Notes under the pieces: generated by a model
Database searches by the model: none
The model's input: only the letters and a program-made list of their open reading frames with translations
What the model was told of the DNA's origin: nothing
In this document: positions 6,322 through 10,806 of the stretch, piece by piece
Position numbering within the stretch: the stretch's first letter is position 1
Layout: the number at the start of each line of letters is the position of its first letter
Made by a program: the position numbers and the translations under genes
Source: Cyanobacteria bacterium UBA5018
GTDB lineage: Bacteria; Cyanobacteriota; Cyanobacteriia; PCC-6307; Cyanobiaceae
Length of the DNA: 10,806 nt
Assembly (NCBI GenBank): GCA_002396505.1
Contig: DGYA01000082.1
Location: 356 to 11,161, forward strand
Reading direction: 5' to 3'

Positions 6322-7090
6322 GTTGCCACCCGCCGCTGGGGGCCTGTGCTTGCGCCAAGACCGCTACGCCCCTACATTTTTGCAGGTTTGCAGCTATGTC
6401 TTGGCCTGTCCCGCCGCCTACGAAAAGCCCAGCTTCAACCGGGCCTGGGAGGCCTTTCTTCTGCACTTACCAGCAATCCTGCTGATTTGGCTGGCCACCG
6501 TGATGATCAGTGGGGCGGGTTTTCTTATCTATCTGCTAATTATCCTTGTCGGTTTCGGTTTAACCAATGGCAGCAGTGCGGATTCGATCACAGCTGCGGC
6601 CCTGGTGGTTCAGCTGGGTCAATTGGGTCAGCTGCCTTACGTGATCTGCTCAAACCTGGTGGGGGTGCTGTTCGTGGCAGTGCCCGCCATGCACTATGAC
6701 ACTGGCGAGACAATTACGCTGGAGGCTGCTTTTCGGGGCCTATTCCAGCGCCCCTGGCGCTATTTGTTGGCAGGTGTGCTGTTTTCGAGCGCTGTTACCA
6801 TTGGTACCTTGCTTTGCATCTTGCCCGGCCTGGCCGTGGCGCTGGTGTTACCGGTGTATGTGAATAAGGTATTCAATGGTGATGCTTCGATCTTGGATGC
6901 TTTGAAAGCTTCGTTCCAGGCTGTTTATGGTTCGCAAAAGGGCTGGGAGTTTGTGGGTGTCCAGGTGCTGGTGGGTCTGTTGGTGTTTGTGGTTGCTATG
7001 GCTACCTGCGGCCTGGGGGCTGTTTTTGCCGTACCTGTATCTAGCTTCTATATCCAGAATGCCGCTTACCACAAGGGTGTTCTATCTTGA
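6320..7090 (+). CDS. Multi-pass membrane protein of unknown function
   Basis: This hydrophobic protein has 256 residues from the ATG at 6320. A region with the RAWEAF pattern (about 41-46) precedes four hydrophobic blocks at roughly 49-81, 90-126, 148-183 and 211-245. Each block is long enough for one or two helices, so about six membrane spans are likely. The soluble loops include FRGLFQRPWRY (138-148) and a DALKASFQAVYGSQKGWEF segment (193-211). The layout resembles the broad DUF975/DUF4013-like group of bacterial integral membrane proteins, but I cannot assign it firmly. The start is uncertain. In-frame ATGs at 6311 and 6320 sit on top of the divergent thioesterase start. An in-frame TTG at 6380 would give a more compact N-terminus with the first hydrophobic block soon after. 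No compact terminator is seen after the stop, only two small direct repeats. Confidence 0.8.
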   Translation: MLPPAAGGLCLRQDRYAPTFLQVCSYVLACPAAYEKPSFNRAWEAFLLHLPAILLIWLATVMISGAGFLIYLLIILVGFGLTNGSSADSITAAALVVQLGQLGQLPYVICSNLVGVLFVAVPAMHYDTGETITLEAAFRGLFQRPWRYLLAGVLFSSAVTIGTLLCILPGLAVALVLPVYVNKVFNGDASILDALKASFQAVYGSQKGWEFVGVQVLVGLLVFVVAMATCGLGAVFAVPVSSFYIQNAAYHKGVLS

Positions 7091-7116
7091 GTTGCCCTCA
7101 CTAGCTTGGCTGAATT

Positions 7117-7182
7117 TTTTCAAGTCTCCCATTTTCAAGTCTCCCCTGGGTTTGATGCCGTCCTCCTCTCGGTTTGATGCCG
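7117..7182. repeat. Two adjacent unrelated short direct repeats
   Basis: TTTTCAAGTCTCCC occurs at 7117-7130 and 7132-7145 (period 15). Immediately after, GGTTTGATGCCG occurs at 7149-7160 and 7171-7182 (period 22); the following CCTCCT is also shared. They fill most of the 133-bp convergent gap between the membrane protein gene and the DUF2752 gene. Confidence 0.8.
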
Positions 7183-7223
7183 GCCTCCTCAAGCGTAATT
7201 TCCTGGCAAGTCTGCCCAGGCCC

Positions 7224-7679
7224 CTATCCAGTAGCAAAGGCCGGCAAAGCAATAAAAGCGGGAAATGCCAGCAAGCCGCCTAGGCCCAGGCCATAGCTGA
7301 ACAACAGCCGCATCGCCCAGTAGGCCCCTAGGGCCAGGGCGGTGGCGGCTAAATGCCAAGGCTTAATCCTCGCTAGCCCCAGCCGCCGCTGCCGCAGCGC
7401 CGCCAGCGACCAGATCACCAGCCCTGCCGCCAGCAGCGGCCCGAAGGCATGCAGCTGGAGGGCGCTGCTGAAATCCCCCCGCAGGCTGGCGCAGGTGGCG
7501 CGGGTGAGGAAGCAGGCGGGGCAGGGGATGCCGGTGAGCGCCCGCAGCGGACAGCTGAAGCCAGGCAGCCCTGGATAGCCGCCCTTCAGCCATAGGTAGG
7601 CAGTGAGGCCGGTCGGCAGCAGATAGGCAGAGCGCCGCAGTTTGGCGAGCAGGCGATTCAGGGCGCGCCGATCAGCGAT
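7224..7679 (-). CDS. DUF2752 small membrane protein, no standard start codon
   Basis: Reading the minus strand in the frame that ends at the stop 7224-7226 gives a clear DUF2752 protein: a leading hydrophobic segment (about 19-30), the conserved CPLRALTGIPCPACFLTRA block (residues 43-61 if the ATC at 7677-7679 is residue 1), then helices near 77-95, 109-126 and 134-149. The function of the family is unknown; the paired cysteines suggest metal or redox chemistry (inference). The usual CPGCG is CPACF here. The frame is open only from 7694 (TAA at 7695-7697) and contains no ATG, GTG or TTG before the domain; the first is a GTG at 7416-7418, inside it. Candidate starts are ATC at 7677-7679 (151 aa, encoding ADRRALNRLL next) or CTG at 7659-7661. 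The 5' end overlaps the ndhH stop (7672-7674), suggesting translational coupling. The start coordinate is a guess; the domain is certain. Confidence 0.8.
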   Translation of the reverse strand: MADRRALNRLLAKLRRSAYLLPTGLTAYLWLKGGYPGLPGFSCPLRALTGIPCPACFLTRATCASLRGDFSSALQLHAFGPLLAAGLVIWSLAALRQRRLGLARIKPWHLAATALALGAYWAMRLLFSYGLGLGGLLAFPAFIALPAFATG

Positions 7680-8856
7680 CCACCGAGCCCATAATTACGT
7701 CGATTGAGCCGAGAATCGCCATGATGTCAGCTACCTTGGCCCCCTTGAGGATGTGGGGCAAGATTTGCAGATTGTTTTGATCGGCGGCGCGAATTTTGAA
7801 GCGCCAGGGGGTGACGTCGTCGTTGCCCTGGATGAAGATGCCGATTTCGCCCTTGCCCGATTCGAGGCGGGTGTAGAGCTCGCCGGAGGGAATTTTGAAG
7901 GTGGGAGCTACTTTCTTGGCCACGTACTGATAGTCGAAGCCATACCACTCGCTCTTCTTGCCCTGGGCCAGCCGCTGGGCCTCCAGGTTTTCGGTGGCTC
8001 CGCCGGGGATCATGGCGCAGGCCTGGCGCAGGATTTTTAGCGATTGGCGCATCTCGCTTACGCGCACCCGGTAGCGAGCGAAGCAGTCGCCCTCTTTCTC
8101 CCAAGCCACATCCCAGTCGAAGTCGTCGTAGCACTCGTAGTGATCAACTTTGCGGAGGTCCCAGGGCACGCCGGAGGCGCGCAGCATCGGGCCCGACAGG
8201 CTCCAGTTAATCGCCTGCTCGCGAGTCACCACCCCCAGACCCTCGATGCGGCGGCGGAAGATCGGATTGTTGGTGATCAGTTTTTCGTATTCATCTATTT
8301 TTGGGCCAAACCAATCGCAGAAGTCGAGACATTTTTCCAGCCAGCCATAGGGCAGATCGGCCGCTACACCACCAATCCGGAAATAGTTGTTATTGATCAA
8401 GCGCTGGCCGGTGGCCGCTTCCCAAAGGTCATAGATCATCTCCCGTTCGCGGAAGATATAGAAAAAGGGTGTCTGGGCGCCCACGTCCGCCAGGAAGGGA
8501 CCAAGCCAGAGCAGGTGGTTGGCGATGCGGTTCAGCTCCAGCATCAGCACCCGGATGTAGCTGGCGCGTTTGGGCACCGTTACGTTGGCGAGCCGCTCCG
8601 GCGCGTTGACCACAATCGCCTCGTAGAACATGCCCGCCGCGTAGTCCATGCGGCTCACGTAGGGCACGAACATCACGTTCGTGCGGTTTTCGGCGATCTT
8701 CTCCATGCCGCGGTGCAGGTAGCCGATCACCGGCTCGCAGTCCACCACGTCTTCTCCGTCGAGGGTCACCACCAGCCGCAACACCCCGTGCATCGAGGGG
8801 TGATGGGGCCCGAAGTTGACCACCATCGGCTCCGTGCGCGTCTCCAGCTGCGTCAT
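7672..8856 (-). CDS. ndhH: NAD(P)H-quinone oxidoreductase subunit H (NDH-1 49-kDa subunit)
   Basis: NdhH is a peripheral-arm subunit of the cyanobacterial NDH-1 complex on the thylakoid membrane, which takes electrons from ferredoxin to plastoquinone in respiration, cyclic electron flow and CO2 uptake. The 394-residue length is normal. Seen: FGPHHPSMHGVLRL (15-28), GYLHRGMEKIAENR (45-58) and VPYVSRMDYAAGM (64-76). His23 and Tyr72 are 49 residues apart, as are the quinone-contacting His and Tyr of the complex I 49-kDa subunit, so the quinone site looks intact. The C-terminal GSIDVIMGSVDR ending matches the family. The start is ATG at 8854-8856. The open frame continues to 9309, but that part runs antisense to rsmH and is not coding. 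The 3' end overlaps the DUF2752 frame, and the 5' end is divergent from rsmH across 52 bp. Confidence 0.98.
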   Translation of the reverse strand: MTQLETRTEPMVVNFGPHHPSMHGVLRLVVTLDGEDVVDCEPVIGYLHRGMEKIAENRTNVMFVPYVSRMDYAAGMFYEAIVVNAPERLANVTVPKRASYIRVLMLELNRIANHLLWLGPFLADVGAQTPFFYIFREREMIYDLWEAATGQRLINNNYFRIGGVAADLPYGWLEKCLDFCDWFGPKIDEYEKLITNNPIFRRRIEGLGVVTREQAINWSLSGPMLRASGVPWDLRKVDHYECYDDFDWDVAWEKEGDCFARYRVRVSEMRQSLKILRQACAMIPGGATENLEAQRLAQGKKSEWYGFDYQYVAKKVAPTFKIPSGELYTRLESGKGEIGIFIQGNDDVTPWRFKIRAADQNNLQILPHILKGAKVADIMAILGSIDVIMGSVDR

Positions 8857-8864
8857 GGGGCCGT

Positions 8865-8873
8865 GGGGGGGGG
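8865..8873. repeat. Nine-base poly-G tract in the ndhH-rsmH divergent gap
   Basis: A run of nine G residues lies in the 52-bp space between the ndhH and rsmH starts, 9 bp upstream of the ndhH ATG. Homopolymers of this length are prone to slippage. Here a change would affect the ndhH leader and the shared promoter zone but no reading frame. It may simply reflect GC-rich composition. Confidence 0.75.
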
Positions 8874-8896
8874 AAGGGATGAGCTGGCGGGATCTT

Positions 8897-8905
8897 AGGA
8901 AGGAG
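8897..8905 (+). promoter_or_regulatory. Shine-Dalgarno sequence of rsmH
   Basis: AGGAAGGAG ends 3 bases before the ATG at 8909. Its first AGGA is 8 bases away from that ATG. A second in-frame ATG at 8918 would have AAGGAG 12 bases upstream. This supports a start at 8909 (or 8918) and excludes the upstream ATGs of the longer open frame. It is the clearest ribosome-binding site in the window. Confidence 0.65.
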
Positions 8906-8908
8906 AGC

Positions 8909-9814
8909 ATGCCAAATATGGCTTCCTGTTTTGAGCACCTGCCGGTGCTGGCCGACGCGGTGCTGGCCAGCTTCTCGCCGCTGGCGGAGCTGCTGGCGCA
9001 GCGGCCCCAGGGCGGCCTGCTGCTGGACTGCACCCTGGGGGGCGGCGGCCATGCCGGCCTGCTGCTGCAGGCCCACCCCAGCCTGCGCCTGATTGGCCTC
9101 GACCAGGATCCCACCGCCCGCGCCGCCGCCGCCGAGCGGCTGGCGCCCTTCGGTGAGCGGGTGTCGATTGTGCCCACCAACTTCGCAGACTTCCACCCCT
9201 CCGAGCCCGCAGCCCTGGTGCTGGCCGACCTGGGGGTGAGCAGCCCCCAGCTGGATGTGGCCGCCCGCGGCTTCAGCTTTCGCGCCGACGGCCCCCTGGA
9301 CATGCGCATGAACCCCCAGGCCGGGGAGACCGCCGCCGAGCTGATCGATCGCCTGCCGGAAGCGGAGCTGGCCGATCTGATTTATGCGTATGGCGAGGAG
9401 CGGCTGTCGCGGCGCATCGCCCGGCGGATCAAGCAGGAGGGCCCCTGGCGGGATTCCGGCCGGGGCACCGCCGAGCTGGCCTACGCCGTGGCCGGTTGCT
9501 ACCCCCCCAAGGCCCGCCACGGCCGCATCCATCCAGCCACCCGCAGCTTCCAGGCCCTGCGCATCGCCGTGAACGACGAATTGGGAGCCCTGGATCGGCT
9601 GCTGCTGCAGGCGCCGGATTGGTTGGTGCCGGGCGGGCTGTTCGGGGTGATCAGCTTCCATTCCCTGGAGGATCGCCGCGTTAAAAACGCCTTTTTGAGC
9701 GATGAGCGGCTGGAGCGCATCAGCCGCAAGCCCCTGGTGGCCTCCGAGCAGGAGCAGGAGGCCAACCCCCGCAGCCGCAGTGCCAAGTTGCGCCTGGCCC
9801 GCCGCCGACCCTGA
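8909..9814 (+). CDS. rsmH: 16S rRNA (cytosine(1402)-N(4))-methyltransferase RsmH
   Basis: RsmH (formerly MraW) uses S-adenosylmethionine to methylate N4 of C1402 in the decoding centre of 16S rRNA. The 301 residues match the family size. Seen in order: HLPVLADAV (10-18), the SAM-binding LLLDCTLGGGGHAG (37-50), GLDQDP (63-68), LADLGVSSPQLD followed by RGFSFRADGPLDMRM (105-134), HPATRSFQALRIAVNDEL (208-225), and GVISFHSLEDRRVK (246-259). The Arg/Lys-rich C-terminus is typical for an rRNA-binding protein. The start at 8909 is chosen from the adjacent Shine-Dalgarno sequence; the frame is open back to 8816, but that stretch would overlap ndhH. In many bacteria rsmH heads the division/cell-wall cluster. 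Here it is divergent from ndhH and convergent with a cysteine desulfurase gene, so it is not in that cluster. Confidence 0.97.
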   Translation: MPNMASCFEHLPVLADAVLASFSPLAELLAQRPQGGLLLDCTLGGGGHAGLLLQAHPSLRLIGLDQDPTARAAAAERLAPFGERVSIVPTNFADFHPSEPAALVLADLGVSSPQLDVAARGFSFRADGPLDMRMNPQAGETAAELIDRLPEAELADLIYAYGEERLSRRIARRIKQEGPWRDSGRGTAELAYAVAGCYPPKARHGRIHPATRSFQALRIAVNDELGALDRLLLQAPDWLVPGGLFGVISFHSLEDRRVKNAFLSDERLERISRKPLVASEQEQEANPRSRSAKLRLARRRP

Positions 9815-9825
9815 ACGCCGCAGCT

Positions 9826-9864
9826 GCGTTTGATCACTGGCGTTTGATCAGCTGCGTTTGATCA
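9826..9864. repeat. Triplicated 14-bp repeat between rsmH and the cysteine desulfurase gene
   Basis: GCGTTTGATCA occurs exactly at 9826-9836, 9840-9850 and 9854-9864, with 3-base variable linkers (period 14). Each copy ends in the palindrome TGATCA. The third copy supplies the stop codon of the desulfurase gene (TCA at 9862-9864 on the plus strand). The array covers nearly all of the 47-bp convergent gap. TGATCA copies can pair with one another, but there is no U-tract, so I do not call it an intrinsic terminator. Confidence 0.9.
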
Positions 9865-10806
9865 GTTGCGCTCCTGGGCAACTGCCTCAGCCACCGCTTC
9901 GATGGCCAGTTCAATCTCGGCTGCGCTGGTGCCGCGCCCCAGCCCAAAGCGAATCGAGGCGCTGGCCTCCTGGCGGCTGCGGCCCAGGGCCGCCAGCACA
10001 TGGGAAGGATTTCCCTGGCTGCAGGCCGAACCGCTGCTCACCGCCAGGTGTTGGCGCAGGCGTCGGTGCAGCGCCGTGCCGTCCACCCCACCGACGCAGA
10101 CATTGAGGTTGTGGGGCAGGCGGGGGGCCAGGGCGCCGTTCAGCCGCACCTGGCCCAGGGCCTCCAGGGCTTGCCAGAGCTGATCGCGCAGCCGCCCCAG
10201 GCGTTCGGATCGCAGCTCTCGATCGGCCATGGCCCCCTCCAGGGCCGCCTCCAGCCCCACGATCAGCGGCACGGCCAGGGTGCCGGCCCGCAGCCCCTGC
10301 TCCTGGCCGCCGCCGTGCTGTTGGGGGGCCACCTTCACCCCCGGGCGAATCAGCAGGGCGCCGACGCCCTTGGGGCCGTAGCACTTGTGGCCGCTGAGGC
10401 TGAGGAGGTCGATGCCCAGCTGCTCCATGGCCAGGGGGATATGGCCGGCGGCCTGGGCGGCGTCGCAGTGAAACAGCACGCCCCGGTGGCGGCAGAGCTG
10501 GGCGATGGGGGCCAGGGGCGCCAGCACGCCGATCTCGTTATTGGCGGCCATGGCGCTGAGCAGCAGCACATCGGGCCCCAGGGCCGCCTCCAGCTGGGCT
10601 TGATCCGGCAGGCCGTCGGCTTGTACGGGCAGCAGGGTGAGCGGAAAGCCATGGCGCTCCAGGTAGCGCAGCGGATCCAGCACGGCCCGATGTTCAGTTG
10701 CCAGGCTCACCAGCCGCCGCCGCTTGCCGCCGGCCGCCAGGGCCGCTTCCGCCACGCCTTTGATGGCGAGGTTGTTGGCTTCGGTGGCGCCGCTGGTGAA
10801 CACCAC
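9862..10806 (-). CDS. Cysteine desulfurase (NifS/IscS-like, class V aminotransferase), N-terminus beyond the window
   Basis: This PLP enzyme removes sulfur from L-cysteine as a protein persulfide for Fe-S cluster assembly and tRNA thiolation. The visible 314 residues (numbered from the window edge) hold FTSGATEANN (3-12), ATEHRA with His39 stacking on PLP, HCDAAQAAGH with Asp115, SGHKCYGPKGVGAL with the PLP lysine Lys141, GGGQEQGLRAGT (165-176), and the active-site loop SSGSACSQG with Cys262. The SSGSAC loop places it in group I (NifS/IscS-like) and not the SufS group. The frame runs off the edge, so the start codon and about 60-70 N-terminal residues are missing; the first visible codon is internal. 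It converges with rsmH. Cyanobacteria often carry several desulfurases, so which paralogue this is cannot be told. Confidence 0.96.
   Translation of the reverse strand: MVFTSGATEANNLAIKGVAEAALAAGGKRRRLVSLATEHRAVLDPLRYLERHGFPLTLLPVQADGLPDQAQLEAALGPDVLLLSAMAANNEIGVLAPLAPIAQLCRHRGVLFHCDAAQAAGHIPLAMEQLGIDLLSLSGHKCYGPKGVGALLIRPGVKVAPQQHGGGQEQGLRAGTLAVPLIVGLEAALEGAMADRELRSERLGRLRDQLWQALEALGQVRLNGALAPRLPHNLNVCVGGVDGTALHRRLRQHLAVSSGSACSQGNPSHVLAALGRSRQEASASIRFGLGRGTSAAEIELAIEAVAEAVAQERN

Noticed and set aside
7091..7120. Terminator after the membrane protein gene (AGC/GCT followed by six T)
   Set aside because: The possible stem is only three base pairs, which is too weak to call.
8857..9309. N-terminal extension of NdhH
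   Set aside because: It is antisense to well-conserved rsmH sequence, is Ser/Arg/Ala-rich, and NdhH at 394 residues is already full length.
8429..9661. 410-codon minus-strand open frame opposite rsmH and within ndhH
   Set aside because: It is Gly/Gln/His-rich and covers two firmly identified genes in other frames, so it is a shadow of GC-rich coding DNA.
1..10806. HIP1 octamer (GCGATCGC) as a lineage marker
   Set aside because: I saw many GGGATCGCC and GGATCGCC sites but no clear HIP1 octamer on reading by eye. An exact count was not made, so I draw no conclusion.

Overview
The window looks like chromosomal DNA of a GC-rich unicellular cyanobacterium of the Synechococcus/Cyanobium type. The evidence is an NdhH subunit of the cyanobacterial NDH-1 complex, a DHNA-CoA-type thioesterase (phylloquinone synthesis), a photolyase very close in sequence to the classical Anacystis/Synechococcus enzyme, and high GC with strong G/C third positions. 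This assignment is inference from gene content; no rRNA or other marker is present. Nearly all genes are housekeeping, and I do not see a defence island, prophage, transposon or CRISPR array.

Layout, left to right. (1) Minus strand: fabI (3-785) preceded by a small lipoprotein gene (972-1511). (2) Plus strand: a PLP-dependent DegT/DnrJ/EryC1 sugar aminotransferase (1670-2878), divergent from the lipoprotein gene. (3) Minus strand: a NUDIX hydrolase (4497-5057) whose stop overlaps the start of the photolyase gene (3004-4497), forming a two-gene operon. A tract of degenerate 43-45 bp tandem repeats lies just upstream (about 5092-5240). (4) Minus strand: a short, less GC-rich reading frame encoding only the C-terminal region of an RTX-type secreted protein (5359-5775), followed by a strong intrinsic terminator (5281-5311) that separates it from the NUDIX-photolyase operon. 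(5) A 4HBT-type thioesterase (minus, 5863-6321), head-to-head with a multi-pass membrane protein gene (plus, about 6320-7090). (6) Minus strand: ndhH (7672-8856) overlapped at its 3' end by a DUF2752 gene (about 7224-7679) that has no ATG, GTG or TTG start before its conserved domain. (7) rsmH (plus, 8909-9814), divergent from ndhH. (8) A cysteine desulfurase (minus, 9862 to the window edge), convergent with rsmH and missing its N-terminus.

The genes serve general functions: fatty-acid synthesis, sugar-nucleotide amination, DNA repair and nucleotide clean-up, quinone synthesis and the NDH-1 complex that uses quinone, ribosomal RNA methylation, and sulfur mobilisation. The most distinctive feature is not a gene. 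Most of the short intergenic gaps contain small tandem duplications with different periods (10, 14, 15, 18, 22 and 43-45 bp) and different sequences. The second point of interest is the DUF2752 gene with no standard start codon, and the third is the orphan RTX C-terminus.
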